Origin: Enterobacteriaceae bacterium LSJC7
GTDB taxonomy: Bacteria; Pseudomonadota; Gammaproteobacteria; Enterobacterales; Enterobacteriaceae
Length of the DNA: 64,000 nucleotides
NCBI GenBank assembly: GCA_000302695.1
Contig: AMFN01000001.1
Span: 62,001 to 126,000, forward strand
Reading direction: 5' to 3'
Below are positions 28,982 through 38,745 of the stretch, one piece after another. Position 1 is the first letter of the stretch. Each line of letters opens with the position of its first letter. The position numbers and the translations under genes are program-made. The notes beneath the pieces were generated by a model. The model ran no database searches and had not been told where the DNA came from. It saw nothing but the letters and a program-made list of their open reading frames with translations.

Positions 28982-30301
28982 ATGACCCATCGTTTAACAT
29001 CGCGTGACATCCTCGCTCTGGGTTTTATGACCTTTGCGTTGTTTGTTGGCGCGGGCAACATCATTTTCCCTCCCATGGTTGGCTTACAGGCCGGTGAAAA
29101 CGTGTGGTGGGCCGCACTCGGCTTTCTGATTACTGCCGTTGGTCTGCCGGTGCTGACCGTGGTCGCGCTGGCGCGCGTGGGCGGCGGCGTCGACAGCCTG
29201 AGCACGCCTATTGGCCGCCGTGCCGGGGTGCTGCTGGCAACCGTCTGTTATCTGGCCGTTGGCCCGCTGTTTGCCACACCGCGTACTGCTACCGTCTCCT
29301 TTGAAGTGGGGATTGCGCCGCTGACTGGCGACGGCGCGCTGCCGCTGTTGATTTACAGCCTGGTCTACTTCGCGCTGGTTATCTTCGTTTCCCTGTATCC
29401 GGGTAAGCTGCTGGACACTGTGGGCCATTTCCTGGCGCCGCTGAAAATCATTGCGCTGGTGGTCCTTGGTGTAGCGGCTGTGATGTGGCCGGCAGGCGAT
29501 ATCAGCACAGCAACACCAGCCTATCAAGCCGCACCGTTCTCTAACGGTTTTGTGAACGGCTATCTGACGATGGATACGCTCGGCGCAATGGTATTCGGTA
29601 TTGTCATCGTTAACGCCGCCCGCTCGCGCGGCGTGAGCGAAGCGCGCCTGCTGACCCGTTACACCGTCTGGGCCGGTCTGATTGCCGGTGTGGGCCTCAC
29701 TCTTTTGTACCTGGCGTTGTTCCGCCTTGGCTCTGACAGCGCATCGCTTGTGGACCAGTCTGCTAACGGCGCGGCAATTCTGCACGCGTACGTTCAGCAC
29801 ACCTTTGGCGGCTTCGGTAGCTTCCTGCTGGCGGCGCTGATTTTCCTGGCCTGTATGGTGACCGCAGTCGGTCTGACCTGCGCGTGTGCGGAGTTCTTTG
29901 AGCAGTATCTGCCGCTCTCTTATCGCTCGCTGGTGTTCATCCTTGGCCTGTTCTCTATGGTGGTGTCTAACCTGGGTCTGAGCCACTTGATTCAGATTTC
30001 TATTCCGGTGTTGACGGCGATTTATCCGCCGTGCATCGTGCTGGTGGTGCTGAGCTTCACCCGCCCGTGGTGGAATAGCTCCACGCGCGTGATTGCACCG
30101 GCTATGCTGGTCAGCCTGCTGCTGGGCCTGGTCGATGGCATCAAAGCGGCCGACTTTGGCAATCTGCTGCCGGGCTGGATGACGCACCTGCCGCTGGCAG
30201 AGCAAGGCCTGGCGTGGCTGATGCCGTCGCTGGCCGCCCTGGTGCTGTGCGGTATCTGGGACAGGATTGCCGGGCGTTCGTCGACCTCTGTCGCACACTA
30301 A
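28982..30301 (+). CDS. brnQ: BrnQ, branched-chain amino acid:cation symporter
   Basis: 439 aa, 12 predicted membrane segments, identical in length to E. coli BrnQ (LIV-II system) and starting [18 protein letters not shown]. Conserved blocks include [59 protein letters not shown] and [13 protein letters not shown]. The start at 28982 is taken from family length; the upstream in-frame extension is within the leader. A terminator follows immediately. Confidence 0.96.
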   Translation: MTHRLTSRDILALGFMTFALFVGAGNIIFPPMVGLQAGENVWWAALGFLITAVGLPVLTVVALARVGGGVDSLSTPIGRRAGVLLATVCYLAVGPLFATPRTATVSFEVGIAPLTGDGALPLLIYSLVYFALVIFVSLYPGKLLDTVGHFLAPLKIIALVVLGVAAVMWPAGDISTATPAYQAAPFSNGFVNGYLTMDTLGAMVFGIVIVNAARSRGVSEARLLTRYTVWAGLIAGVGLTLLYLALFRLGSDSASLVDQSANGAAILHAYVQHTFGGFGSFLLAALIFLACMVTAVGLTCACAEFFEQYLPLSYRSLVFILGLFSMVVSNLGLSHLIQISIPVLTAIYPPCIVLVVLSFTRPWWNSSTRVIAPAMLVSLLLGLVDGIKAADFGNLLPGWMTHLPLAEQGLAWLMPSLAALVLCGIWDRIAGRSSTSVAH

Positions 30302-30320
30302 GAAAACGTTTTACTGTTAA

Positions 30321-30344
30321 CCACGGGGCTGCCCGTGGTTTTTT
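30321..30344 (+). terminator. Terminator after brnQ
   Basis: CCACGGG-GCTG-CCCGTGG then TTTTTT; it lies only 18 bases before the proY start, so proY needs its own promoter or read-through. Confidence 0.88.
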
Positions 30345-30362
30345 ATTTGGTGGATGGCTTCA

Positions 30363-31730
30363 ATGGAAAAAAATACGCTCAAACGCGGCCTGAGTACGAG
30401 ACACATTCGTTTTATGGCGCTGGGCTCGGCAATTGGCACGGGGCTTTTTTACGGCTCGGCAGATGCCATTAAAATGGCGGGGCCAAGCGTGCTGCTGGCC
30501 TACATTATCGGCGGCGTTGCGGCGTATATCATCATGCGCGCGCTGGGTGAGTTGTCGGTACATAACCCGGCGGCCAGCTCCTTTTCGCGCTACGCGCAGG
30601 AAAACCTCGGCCCGCTCGCAGGCTATATCACCGGCTGGACCTACTGCTTTGAAATCCTGATTGTCGCCATTGCGGATGTGACCGCGTTCGGTATTTACAT
30701 GGGCGTCTGGTTCCCTGACGTGCCGCACTGGGTGTGGGTGCTGAGCGTGGTGATGCTGATTTGCGCCATTAACCTGATGAGCGTGAAAGTGTTTGGCGAG
30801 ATGGAGTTCTGGTTCTCGTTTTTTAAAGTCGCCACCATTATCATCATGATTGCTGCCGGTTTTGGCATCATTATCTGGGGCATTGGCAATGGCGGGCAGC
30901 CCACCGGCATTCACAACCTGTGGAGCAACGGCGGCTTTTTTGCCAACGGCTGGATTGGCACGGTGATGGCGCTGCAAATGGTGATGTTTGCCTACGGCGG
31001 GATTGAAATTATCGGTATCACCGCCGGTGAAGCGAAAGACCCACAAAAATCCATTCCGCGTGCCATCAACTCGGTGCCGCTGCGTATTCTGGTGTTCTAT
31101 GTCGGCACGCTGTTTGTGATTATGTCGATTTATCCGTGGAACCAGGTAGGCACCAACGGCAGCCCGTTTGTGCTGACGTTCCAGCATCTGGGTATTACCT
31201 TTGCGGCCAGCATTCTTAACTTTGTGGTGCTCACGGCGTCACTGTCGGCCATTAACAGCGACGTGTTTGGCGTGGGCCGCATGATGCACGGCATGGCCGA
31301 GCAGGGCGCGGCCCCGAAAGTGTTTGCCAAAGTCTCGCGCCACGGTATTCCGTGGGTGACGGTGGTGGTGATGACGGGCGCAATGCTGCTGGCGGTATAT
31401 CTCAACTACATCATGCCCAAAAGCGTGTTTCTGGTGATTGCCTCGCTTGCGACCTTCGCCACGGTTTGGGTGTGGATAATGATCCTGCTCTCGCAGATAG
31501 CGTTTCGTCGCCGTTTGTCTAAAGACGAGATAAAGGCGCTGAAGTTTAAAGTGCCAGGCGGGGTGGTGACCACCACTGCCGGGCTTATCTTCCTGGCGTT
31601 TATTATTGTTCTGATTGGCCTGCATCCCGAAACCCGTATTTCGCTTTACGTCGGTTTTGCGTGGATTACGCTGTTGCTGGTGGGCTGGATGTTTAAGCGC
31701 CGGCATGATGCAAAACTGGGCAAAGCGTGA
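30363..31730 (+). CDS. proY: ProY, amino acid permease (APC family)
   Basis: 455 aa, 12 membrane segments. APC motifs: [37 protein letters not shown] and [18 protein letters not shown]. Nearly the same as E. coli ProY, a cryptic proline permease whose natural substrate may be histidine or another amino acid. I prefer the ATG at 30363 because GGTGG lies 8-12 bases upstream; an ATG at 30354 is in frame but too close to the ribosome site. Confidence 0.94.
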   Translation: MEKNTLKRGLSTRHIRFMALGSAIGTGLFYGSADAIKMAGPSVLLAYIIGGVAAYIIMRALGELSVHNPAASSFSRYAQENLGPLAGYITGWTYCFEILIVAIADVTAFGIYMGVWFPDVPHWVWVLSVVMLICAINLMSVKVFGEMEFWFSFFKVATIIIMIAAGFGIIIWGIGNGGQPTGIHNLWSNGGFFANGWIGTVMALQMVMFAYGGIEIIGITAGEAKDPQKSIPRAINSVPLRILVFYVGTLFVIMSIYPWNQVGTNGSPFVLTFQHLGITFAASILNFVVLTASLSAINSDVFGVGRMMHGMAEQGAAPKVFAKVSRHGIPWVTVVVMTGAMLLAVYLNYIMPKSVFLVIASLATFATVWVWIMILLSQIAFRRRLSKDEIKALKFKVPGGVVTTTAGLIFLAFIIVLIGLHPETRISLYVGFAWITLLLVGWMFKRRHDAKLGKA

Positions 31731-31756
31731 TGGTCTGATGGCGTTGTCGAAGGCGA

Positions 31757-31790
31757 AAAAGCCCCGTTGTGATGACGGGGCTATTTTTTT
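31757..31790 (+). terminator. Terminator after proY
   Basis: AGCCCCGT-TGTGATG-ACGGGGCT followed by ATTTTTTT, preceded by AAAAA. Confidence 0.9.
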
Positions 31791-31910
31791 GGTTTTTGCG
31801 TGAAGCAGGCGCTATCACGCCATGATAAGAGAGCCAATAAGCAGGCCGTCAGCCCATTGAGCCAGAAAGGTTTTTTTTGTTGGCGCTTCACGCCAGCTGT
31901 TATCTGCGCT

Positions 31911-31932
31911 CTCCTCCCCCCGCATCCTCCCC
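31911..31932 (+). promoter_or_regulatory. Two MalT boxes upstream of malZ
   Basis: CTCCTCCCCC (31911-31920) and ATCCTCCCC (31924-31932) are inverse-strand matches to the GGGGAKGAGG-type MalT box, spaced as a pair. TAATGA follows as a possible -10. This fits MalT activation of malZ by maltotriose. Confidence 0.7.
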
Positions 31933-32011
31933 GAATCTGTGGCCTAATGATGAGCAACCGCCCAGGCTGATATGGCAAGGTGGGGCCATTTTTCGACACA
32001 GGGGAAGCACC

Positions 32012-33826
32012 ATGTTAAAGGCCTGGCACCTGCCGGTGGCACCGTTTGTCACCGTACGCGAGCAGAAAATGACCGTTACGCTGTGGCTTGCAGGCGATGC
32101 ACTGCCGCAGCGCGTGATGCTGCGTACCGAAATTGATAACGAAGAAACGCCGCTCAAAATGACCCGGCTTTCGCGCGAGCCGCAGCCTGGTGTGACCGCG
32201 TGGCGCGTGACGCTGGACGCCAGCGGCGGGCAGGCGCGGCGGCGCTACAGCTTTAAGCTGCTGTGGGCCGACCGTCAGCGTTGGTTTACGCCGCAGGGCT
32301 TTAGCGATTTCCCGCCGCCGCGCCTTGAGCAGTTTGCTGTGGATCTGCCGGACAGCGGCCCGGACTGGGTAGCGGATCAGGTGTTTTATCAGATCTTCCC
32401 GGACAGATTTGCTCGCAGTAAGGATCGCACGCCAGAGCAGGATAGCGTTTACTGGCACCACGCGGCCGGGCGAGAGATTGTGCGCCGCGAGTGGTATGAA
32501 CCGCTCACACCTGAGGCGGGCGGCTCGACATTTTACGGCGGTGATTTAGATGGCATCAGCGAGAAGCTGCCGTACCTCAAGCGCCTGGGTGTCACGGCGC
32601 TGTACCTTAACCCGGTATTTGTCGCTCCCAGCGTGCATAAATACGACACCCAGGACTATCGCCACGTTGACCCGCAGTTTGGCAGTGACGCGGCACTGCT
32701 GCGCCTGCGCCATACCACCCGTGAGCAGGGCATGCGGCTGGTACTCGACGGCGTGTTCAACCACAGCGGCGATACCCACGCATGGTTTGACCGCCATACG
32801 GCAGACTCAGCGGGCGCCTGCCACAATCCGGCCTCGCCCCAGCGCAGCTGGTACAGTTTCTCGCCTGACGGACTGGCGCTGGACTGGCTGGGCTATGCCA
32901 GCCTGCCAAAGCTCGACTACAGCGCTCGCGGCGTGGTGGACGAAATTTACCGCGCTGAAAACAGCATTGTGCGCCACTGGCTGCGCGAGCCGTGGGGCAT
33001 GGACGGCTGGCGGCTTGACGTGGTGCATATGCTGGGCGAGGGCGGCGGCGCGGCCAACAACCTGCTGCATGTGGCGGGCATTCGCCAGGCGGCGAAAGAG
33101 ACGCGCCCGGATGCTTACGTGTTTGGTGAGCACTTCGGTGATGCGCGCCAGTGGCTCCAGGCCGATGCAGAAGACGCTGCCATGAACTACCGCGGTTTTA
33201 CCTTCCCGCTGTGGGCATTTCTTGCCAATACCGATATCTCTTACGATCCGCAGCAGATTGACGCCCAAACCTGCATTGCCTGGATGGAGCAATACCGCGC
33301 GGCGCTCTCGCACCAGCAACAGCTACGCATGTTTAACCAGCTCGACAGTCACGACACGCCGCGTTTTAAATCACTGCTGGGTCACGATGTGGCGCGCCTG
33401 CCTCTGGGTGTAGCCTGGCTTTTCTGCTGGCCTGGCGTGCCGTGCATTTATTACGGCGATGAAGTGGGCGTGGACGGCGATATGGACCCCATGTGCCGCA
33501 AGCCCTTCCCGTGGGATAAGACGCAGCAGGACACCGCGCTGTTGGCGCTTTACCAGCGTCTTGCAAAGCTACGTAAACAGAGCCAGGCGCTGCGTCGCGG
33601 CGGCTGCCATATTGTGCACGCCACTGGCGATGTTGTGGTGTTTGCGCGTATTCTCGGGCGCGAGCGGGTGCTGGTGGCGATTAACCGCGGTGCACAGGCA
33701 CAGGTGGTTATCCGCTCACCGCTGCTGGTGGGCGGGCGCTGGCAGCAGGTGGAAGGCGAAGGGCATTTTACCGATGAAACCATGCAGCTTGCGCCAGTCT
33801 CGTTCGCTATCTGGCGCAGTAAATAA
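32012..33826 (+). CDS. malZ: MalZ, maltodextrin glucosidase
   Basis: Cytoplasmic GH13 enzyme of 604 aa that trims glucose from the reducing end of maltodextrins. N-terminal MalZ domain, then the (beta/alpha)8 barrel with LDGVFNHSG, the nucleophile Asp in [11 protein letters not shown], the acid Glu in [13 protein letters not shown] and the third Asp in [11 protein letters not shown]. The ATG at 32012 (MLKAWHLPV) is chosen by family length. MalT boxes lie upstream. Confidence 0.96.
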   Translation: MLKAWHLPVAPFVTVREQKMTVTLWLAGDALPQRVMLRTEIDNEETPLKMTRLSREPQPGVTAWRVTLDASGGQARRRYSFKLLWADRQRWFTPQGFSDFPPPRLEQFAVDLPDSGPDWVADQVFYQIFPDRFARSKDRTPEQDSVYWHHAAGREIVRREWYEPLTPEAGGSTFYGGDLDGISEKLPYLKRLGVTALYLNPVFVAPSVHKYDTQDYRHVDPQFGSDAALLRLRHTTREQGMRLVLDGVFNHSGDTHAWFDRHTADSAGACHNPASPQRSWYSFSPDGLALDWLGYASLPKLDYSARGVVDEIYRAENSIVRHWLREPWGMDGWRLDVVHMLGEGGGAANNLLHVAGIRQAAKETRPDAYVFGEHFGDARQWLQADAEDAAMNYRGFTFPLWAFLANTDISYDPQQIDAQTCIAWMEQYRAALSHQQQLRMFNQLDSHDTPRFKSLLGHDVARLPLGVAWLFCWPGVPCIYYGDEVGVDGDMDPMCRKPFPWDKTQQDTALLALYQRLAKLRKQSQALRRGGCHIVHATGDVVVFARILGRERVLVAINRGAQAQVVIRSPLLVGGRWQQVEGEGHFTDETMQLAPVSFAIWRSK

Positions 33827-33836
33827 TTATTTTAAT

Positions 33837-33858
33837 AATGCCTGTGAACGCAGGCATT
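33837..33858 (+). terminator. Hairpin after malZ, probable terminator
   Basis: AATGCCTG-TGAACG-CAGGCATT followed by ATTT; the short T-run makes it a weak terminator at best. Confidence 0.5.
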
Positions 33859-34066
33859 ATTTCCCTTATCTTTCTGTTGAAATTAATTCGCCATTAATTG
33901 ACAGCGGCGTTAATAAATTAAATTCACCGCTAAACTTGGTGAATTTTTTTTAGCAGAGCGTTCAAAAAATCCAGCTATCCTGAATTACGTTTTACGCCTA
34001 TTCTTTTTTTGCTGTCAGCAACATACCACTACATAACTTAACCTCATTATTTAAAAGGTATTTATT

Positions 34067-34708
34067 ATGTCTATACGGGAATTGATTGACCCGCAGAACT
34101 CCACGCTCATTTTTATTGATCACCAGCCACAAATGTCTTTTGGCGTGGCAAATATCGACAGACAGACATTAAAAAATAATACGGTAGCACTGGCTAAGGC
34201 CGGGAAGATTTTTAATGTGCCGACCATTTATACCTCGGTCGAAACCGAAAGCTTTAGCGGTTATATCTGGCCGGAACTGCTGGCCGTGCACCCGGATGTG
34301 AAACCCATTGAGCGCACATCAATGAATTCCTGGGAAGACGAGAAGTTTGTTGAAGCGGTGAAGGCTACCGGGCGCAAAAAACTGATTATTTCAGCGCTGT
34401 GGACCGAAGTGTGCCTGACCTTCCCGGCGCTGATGGCGCTTGACGAAGGTTTTGAGGTTTACGTGGTGACCGATACCTCTGGCGGTACTTCGGTGGATGC
34501 CCACGAGCGCTCGATTGACCGCATGGTACAGGCGGGTGCGGTGCCCGTGACCTGGCAGCAGGTGCTGTTGGAGTACCAGCGCGACTGGTCGCGTAAGGAA
34601 ACCTACGACGCGGTGATGGACCTGGTACGTGAGCACAGCGGTGCCTATGGTATGGGCGTCGACTATGCCTACACCATGGTGCACCACGCCGAAGCGCGTA
34701 AAAAATAA
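34067..34708 (+). CDS. Isochorismatase-family hydrolase, YcaC-like
   Basis: 213 aa, one alpha/beta domain of the cysteine hydrolase (isochorismatase-like) superfamily. The YcaC triad D-R-C can be placed at Asp19 (FIDHQPQMSF), Arg83 (IERTSMNSW) and Cys116 (LWTEVCLTFPAL); VVTDTSGGTS is the conserved loop. YcaC itself has unknown substrate. AAAAGG precedes the ATG. It heads a three-gene run with a monooxygenase-domain membrane protein and an amidohydrolase, not found at this position in E. coli K-12. A/T-rich upstream sequence suggests its own promoter. Confidence 0.85.
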   Translation: MSIRELIDPQNSTLIFIDHQPQMSFGVANIDRQTLKNNTVALAKAGKIFNVPTIYTSVETESFSGYIWPELLAVHPDVKPIERTSMNSWEDEKFVEAVKATGRKKLIISALWTEVCLTFPALMALDEGFEVYVVTDTSGGTSVDAHERSIDRMVQAGAVPVTWQQVLLEYQRDWSRKETYDAVMDLVREHSGAYGMGVDYAYTMVHHAEARKK

Positions 34709-34759
34709 CCTTAGCAGGCGGGAGCTTCCCGCCTGCATTTTCATTCAGGACGGCCAACT

Positions 34760-35302
34760 ATGGCGCAGAACAAGCATGTCACGCTGGTGATTACCCATGC
34801 GCTTAAGCCCGGTCAGGAGGCAGCCTACGAGGCCTGGCTGGCGCGCATTATGCCGGTGGCGGCAGAGTATCCGGGCCATCTTGGTGCAAACGTAATACGT
34901 CCGAGCGCGGGCATGAGCGAGTGGAATATCGTGATCCGCTTTGACACGCTCGACAACCTTTATGCCTGGACCTGTTCATCGCAGCGCAAACAGCTGGTTG
35001 CTGAGGTAGAGCCGCTACTCAACGGCGGCGATCGCACCGAAGTGCGCACCGATGCTGCCTTCTGGTTTACGCCAGCAACGCCCCGCGTGCGCCAGCCAAA
35101 GCGCTGGAAGCAGTTTCTGATTACGCTTTTGGTGATTTTCCCCAGCGTCAATCTGGTGGCGTGGCTTAGCGGGCAGTTATTTGGCGCGCACCGCGGTGAG
35201 CTGTGGCTCAATTTGCTGAACAACGCCTGTGTGGTGGCGCTGGTAGTCTGGTTCTGGATGCCGATAACCACCCGATTGTTTGCGCGCTGGCTGAAAGGAT
35301 AG
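34760..35302 (+). CDS. ABM-domain membrane protein (antibiotic biosynthesis monooxygenase-like)
   Basis: 180 aa. Residues 1-100 follow the ferredoxin-like ABM fold (VTLVITHALKPGQEAAYEAWL, PGHLGANVIRP, WNIVIRFDTLDNLYAW). Residues about 110-175 contain two membrane segments (FLITLLVIFPSVNLVAWL and LLNNACVVALVVWFWMPI). This tethered arrangement is a known subgroup of unknown function, often predicted as heme-degrading or quinone-type monooxygenases without proof. It lies 51 bases after the isochorismatase-like gene and 23 bases before the amidohydrolase gene, so it is very likely in one operon. Confidence 0.8.
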   Translation: MAQNKHVTLVITHALKPGQEAAYEAWLARIMPVAAEYPGHLGANVIRPSAGMSEWNIVIRFDTLDNLYAWTCSSQRKQLVAEVEPLLNGGDRTEVRTDAAFWFTPATPRVRQPKRWKQFLITLLVIFPSVNLVAWLSGQLFGAHRGELWLNLLNNACVVALVVWFWMPITTRLFARWLKG

Positions 35303-35325
35303 CCACGAATTACAGGAGAGTCCCC

Positions 35326-37194
35326 ATGACCGAAACAGCTTCATTAATACTGATGAACGGCAACGTGCACACGCTGGATAGCGAAAACCCGCAGGCGCAG
35401 GCGGTGGCGATAAAAGACGGCAAAATCCTCGCGGTTGGCAGCAACGACTATGTGCTGAGCTTTGCCGGTGAAGGTACACAGCAGGTGGATTTACAGGGCC
35501 AGACGCTGGTGCCGGGCCTGAACGACTCGCACCTGCATCTGATTCGCGGCGGGCTGAACTACAATCTGGAGCTGCGCTGGGAAGGCGTGCCGTCGCTGGC
35601 GGACGCGCTGCGTATGCTCAAAGCGCAGGCCGAGCGCACGCCGTCGCCGCAGTGGGTGCGTGTGGTGGGCGGCTGGAGCGAGTTCCAGTTTGCCGAGCGC
35701 CGCATGCCGACCATTGACGATTTGAACGAGGCCGCGCCGGACACGCCGGTATTTGTACTGCATCTTTATGACCGGGCGCTGCTCAACCGTGCGGCACTGA
35801 AGGCGGTGGGCTACACCCGCGACACGCCAAACCCGCCCGGCGGCGAGATTGTGCGCGACGGCAACGGTAACCCGACCGGGATGTTGATTGCCAGACCGAA
35901 CGCCACCATTTTGTACGCGACGCTGGCAAAAGGGCCAACGCTGCCGCTTGAGGCGCAGGTGAACTCCACGCGCCAGTTTATGCGTGAGCTTAACCGACTG
36001 GGGCTGACCAGCGCCATTGACGCAGGCGGCGGTTCGCAGAGCTACCCGGAGGATTATCAGGTTATCGAGCAGCTGCACGCCGAAAAGCAGATGACGATTC
36101 GCATCGCTTATAACCTGTTCACCCAGCGCCCTCAGCACGAACTGGAAGACTTTACGACCTGGACCGATATGCTGGCACCGGGCCAGGGCTCAGATTTTTA
36201 TCGCGTGAACGGTGCCGGTGAAATGCTGGTGTTTTCCGCTGCCGATTTTGAAGACTTCTTACAGCCGCGCCCGGACCTGCCGCAGGGGATGGAAGATGAG
36301 CTGGAGCGCGTGGTGCGCCGCCTGGTGGAGCACCGCTGGCCGTTTCGTCTGCACGCCACGTACGACGAATCCATCAGCCGCATGCTTGATGTGTTTGAAA
36401 AAGTAAACCGTGATATTCCTTTTAACGGCCTGCACTGGTTCTTTGATCACGCTGAAACCATCAGCGAGCGAAATATCGAGCGCGTGAAGGCGCTCGGTGG
36501 CGGTATTGCGGTGCAACACCGCATGGCGTTTCAGGGCGAGTACTTTGCCGAGCGCTACGGCACTGAGGCGCTTAAGCAGACGCCGCCCGTTGCGAAGATG
36601 CTGGCGCAGGAAGTGCCGGTTGGGCTGGGAACGGATGCCACACGTGTGGCGAGTTACAATCCGTGGACCGCACTGTACTGGCTGGTGAGCGGGCGTACCG
36701 TGGGCGGGATGGTGATGTACGACGAGAACAACCGCCTTTCACGCGACGTTGCGCTGGAGTTGTGGACAGCGGGCAGCGCCTGGTTCTCCAGCGAGCAGGG
36801 CAAAAAAGGCCGCATCGTCGCCGGACAACTGGCAGACATGGTGGTGCTCTCCAGAGACTACTTCAGCGTGCCGGAGCAGGAGATTAAAGATATCGAGTCG
36901 GTGCTGACGCTGGTGGACGGGCGCGTGGTGTATGCCGCAGGGCGCTTCTCGCCGCTGTCGCCGCCACCAATTCCGGTACTGCCAGAGTGGTCGCCAGTGG
37001 CAACGGTGCCAGGCCACTATCGCGCCGCGCCGCCGCAGGTGAGCAACGCGGTATTTGCCCAGTCGGTACATCAGTGCTGTGGTAGCTGTGGCGTTCACGG
37101 TCATCAGCATGACATTGCCCGCCGCTCGGCGGTACCGGTTGCTGATGATGGGGCTTTTTGGGGCGCGCTGGGCTGCTCCTGCTTTGCCTTTTAA
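35326..37194 (+). CDS. YtcJ-like amidohydrolase with a Cys/His-rich tail
   Basis: 622 aa, Amidohydrolase_3 type: LILMNGNVHTLD start, composite beta domain, the metal motif NDSHLHLIRGG, WFFDHAET and LGTDATRVASYNPWTALYWLVSGR. The closing DMVVLSRDYFSVP and VLTLVDGRVVYAAG form the beta sandwich. CAGGAGAG precedes the ATG at 35326. After the usual end the protein continues about 50 residues into a tail with HQCCGSCGVHGHQHD and GCSCF, which looks like an added metal site. Substrate is unknown; members hydrolyse C-N bonds in exocyclic amides or formamides. Confidence 0.85.
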   Translation: MTETASLILMNGNVHTLDSENPQAQAVAIKDGKILAVGSNDYVLSFAGEGTQQVDLQGQTLVPGLNDSHLHLIRGGLNYNLELRWEGVPSLADALRMLKAQAERTPSPQWVRVVGGWSEFQFAERRMPTIDDLNEAAPDTPVFVLHLYDRALLNRAALKAVGYTRDTPNPPGGEIVRDGNGNPTGMLIARPNATILYATLAKGPTLPLEAQVNSTRQFMRELNRLGLTSAIDAGGGSQSYPEDYQVIEQLHAEKQMTIRIAYNLFTQRPQHELEDFTTWTDMLAPGQGSDFYRVNGAGEMLVFSAADFEDFLQPRPDLPQGMEDELERVVRRLVEHRWPFRLHATYDESISRMLDVFEKVNRDIPFNGLHWFFDHAETISERNIERVKALGGGIAVQHRMAFQGEYFAERYGTEALKQTPPVAKMLAQEVPVGLGTDATRVASYNPWTALYWLVSGRTVGGMVMYDENNRLSRDVALELWTAGSAWFSSEQGKKGRIVAGQLADMVVLSRDYFSVPEQEIKDIESVLTLVDGRVVYAAGRFSPLSPPPIPVLPEWSPVATVPGHYRAAPPQVSNAVFAQSVHQCCGSCGVHGHQHDIARRSAVPVADDGAFWGALGCSCFAF

Positions 37195-37205
37195 GGCGAG
37201 GAATG

Positions 37206-37232
37206 ACGCGGGGCAATGTCCCCGCGTTTTTT
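37206..37232. terminator. Terminator between the amidohydrolase gene and acpH
   Basis: CGCGGGG-CAATGT-CCCCGCG followed by TTTTTT. It serves the rightward operon; A-poor left flank makes it weaker for acpH. Confidence 0.88.
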
Positions 37233-37812
37233 ATAGCTGCTTTGTGCGTGCCAGCTCCATCATCTGTGGGTAAAACTCATTAAACAACTGCTCCAGCGCG
37301 GCGTAATGTTCATTCAGGTCGTGCCAGGAGTCGCTCAATGCCGCGAGCTTCGGGCGGCGGCTCGCCATACCGTTTAGCACGCGGGCGATAAAGTCCATAT
37401 CGGCGTAGCGCTCCAGCCAGCGCTCCGGCCACAGATAATGGTTGAGATTTACAAAGCGCTCCGGGGCCAGCGGCAGAATGGGCGCAATGGCCGCTTCGGC
37501 GCGCGCCACAAACTGTGTGAGCGGCTCATCGGGTGAAAAGCGCGCCCAGTGGCGCGACAGGAAATGGTCCCACATCACGTCCAGCGAAATGGGAGATACC
37601 CGGCGCGTCTGCGGGCGAAACCAGGTGCGTGCGATGTGTACCTGCGCCAGGCCGTCGGTCATGGCGTCGATGCGCCGGTGCATAAAAATGCCCGCCGTCA
37701 CGTCGGCAGGCCAGTCGTCGCCGGGGTTGCCGCGCACAAAATCGGCAATCAGGTTGCCGGGCAGCGAGCTGCCAGCAAGAGAAGCAAGGTGCAGGTGCGC
37801 CAGAAAATTCAT
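37231..37812 (-). CDS. acpH: AcpH, acyl carrier protein phosphodiesterase
   Basis: 193 aa, same length as E. coli AcpH (YajB). [28 protein letters not shown] begins the HD-like metal site (H6, H8, D-x-x-x-G), continued by [14 protein letters not shown] and [12 protein letters not shown]. Removes 4'-phosphopantetheine from acyl carrier protein. Its start lies 17 bases after the end of the CHAP-protein gene, so the two may be transcribed together. Confidence 0.95.
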   Translation of the reverse strand: MNFLAHLHLASLAGSSLPGNLIADFVRGNPGDDWPADVTAGIFMHRRIDAMTDGLAQVHIARTWFRPQTRRVSPISLDVMWDHFLSRHWARFSPDEPLTQFVARAEAAIAPILPLAPERFVNLNHYLWPERWLERYADMDFIARVLNGMASRRPKLAALSDSWHDLNEHYAALEQLFNEFYPQMMELARTKQL

Positions 37813-37829
37813 CAGTTACCTTTTCATTA

Positions 37830-38477
37830 CTAAAGCGTGTCGCGTGCATCCTCAAGGCCAGACTCAGGGACGGCAGGATCCGTCACACTGAGCCAGCCGA
37901 GGATCCTCGCATGCTGTATTTGCCATATCCCCTGCTCAAACACCAGCGCGTATTGTTCTCTGGGTGCGGAAAACGGTCCCGCATTTTGTTGAATAATTTC
38001 AATATATTTCTGTTGCTGGTCTACGGCGGTGACGATAGCAACATGCCCGTAGCGGTTAAGTGCGCTCGCTTTATAAACCAGCAAATCCCCCACGCCGGGT
38101 AGCGTACCGCTGCCGTTTCGGTACTGAAACAGACCTCTTCGCGGATTCAGCGCGCCGGAGGCGAGCGTAGCATCAAAGAAATCTTTTGCGTGGCCGTAAC
38201 TGTCCGGCATTTTGTGGTTGAAGACCTGATAATAGTAACGTTTCACAAACTCTACGCACTGATATTTCAAACCGAGATTGTAACCGTCGGCGGCCAGGTG
38301 GCGTTCGCTGACGTGGTTAACGCCGCCATTGAAATAGACATTAACACCGTCAAATGAATCAATAACATCGCCCACTGTATGATGCGTATTGAGGTTGAAC
38401 CCGGTTATCGCCTTATATCCTGCTGCTACAAGCGTAATGCAGACAAAAAACGTGACGATTTTCTTTTTATGCTTCAT
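37830..38477 (-). CDS. Secreted or membrane-anchored CHAP-domain protein
   Basis: 215 aa. The ATG at 38477 follows AGGA at 8 bases; an ATG three codons earlier overlaps that site. A basic start (MKHKKK) and hydrophobic segment IVTFFVCITLVAAGYKA form a signal peptide or anchor. The rest is a CHAP/NlpC-like amidase domain: Cys74 in LKYQCVEFVKRYYYQ and His145 in NRYGHVAIVTAV are the catalytic pair, the same pattern as the amidase half of glutathionylspermidine synthase. Peptidoglycan or a glutathionylspermidine-like amide are possible substrates. Not part of the E. coli K-12 backbone here. Confidence 0.8.
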   Translation of the reverse strand: MKHKKKIVTFFVCITLVAAGYKAITGFNLNTHHTVGDVIDSFDGVNVYFNGGVNHVSERHLAADGYNLGLKYQCVEFVKRYYYQVFNHKMPDSYGHAKDFFDATLASGALNPRRGLFQYRNGSGTLPGVGDLLVYKASALNRYGHVAIVTAVDQQQKYIEIIQQNAGPFSAPREQYALVFEQGIWQIQHARILGWLSVTDPAVPESGLEDARDTL

Positions 38478-38678
38478 GTTATCCATCCTGGCATTTTGCG
38501 TAGCCTGCGTGTCCCTGACAGGCTGTTTTCCCTGATAAAAGCAGGGTTTTATTCCATGTTGCGTGTCTGCACCCTGTACTGGGGTTTATGACTGAGCGCG
38601 GCGAGCAGGGTACAGGTTCGTTGTTCGTTTTACGAACCGTTTTCCTGGTTGCCGGTAATAACCGTGTTGGGTTATGGC

Positions 38679-38707
38679 TTGCAGCGAAAGCGCCCCGGCA
38701 CTAGACT
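38679..38707 (+). promoter_or_regulatory. Promoter of the queA-tgt-yajC-secDF operon
   Basis: TTGCAG (38679-38684), 17-base spacer, TAGACT (38702-38707), ending 38 bases before the queA start. Confidence 0.6.
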
Positions 38708-38745
38708 AGCCGCCTGTTTTTAAGTCTGAGTCCAGAGTCCCCGTC

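Noticed and set aside
29084-30298. 404-codon open frame antisense to brnQ
   Set aside because: It is a shadow of brnQ in G+C-rich DNA, low in complexity and without a ribosome site.
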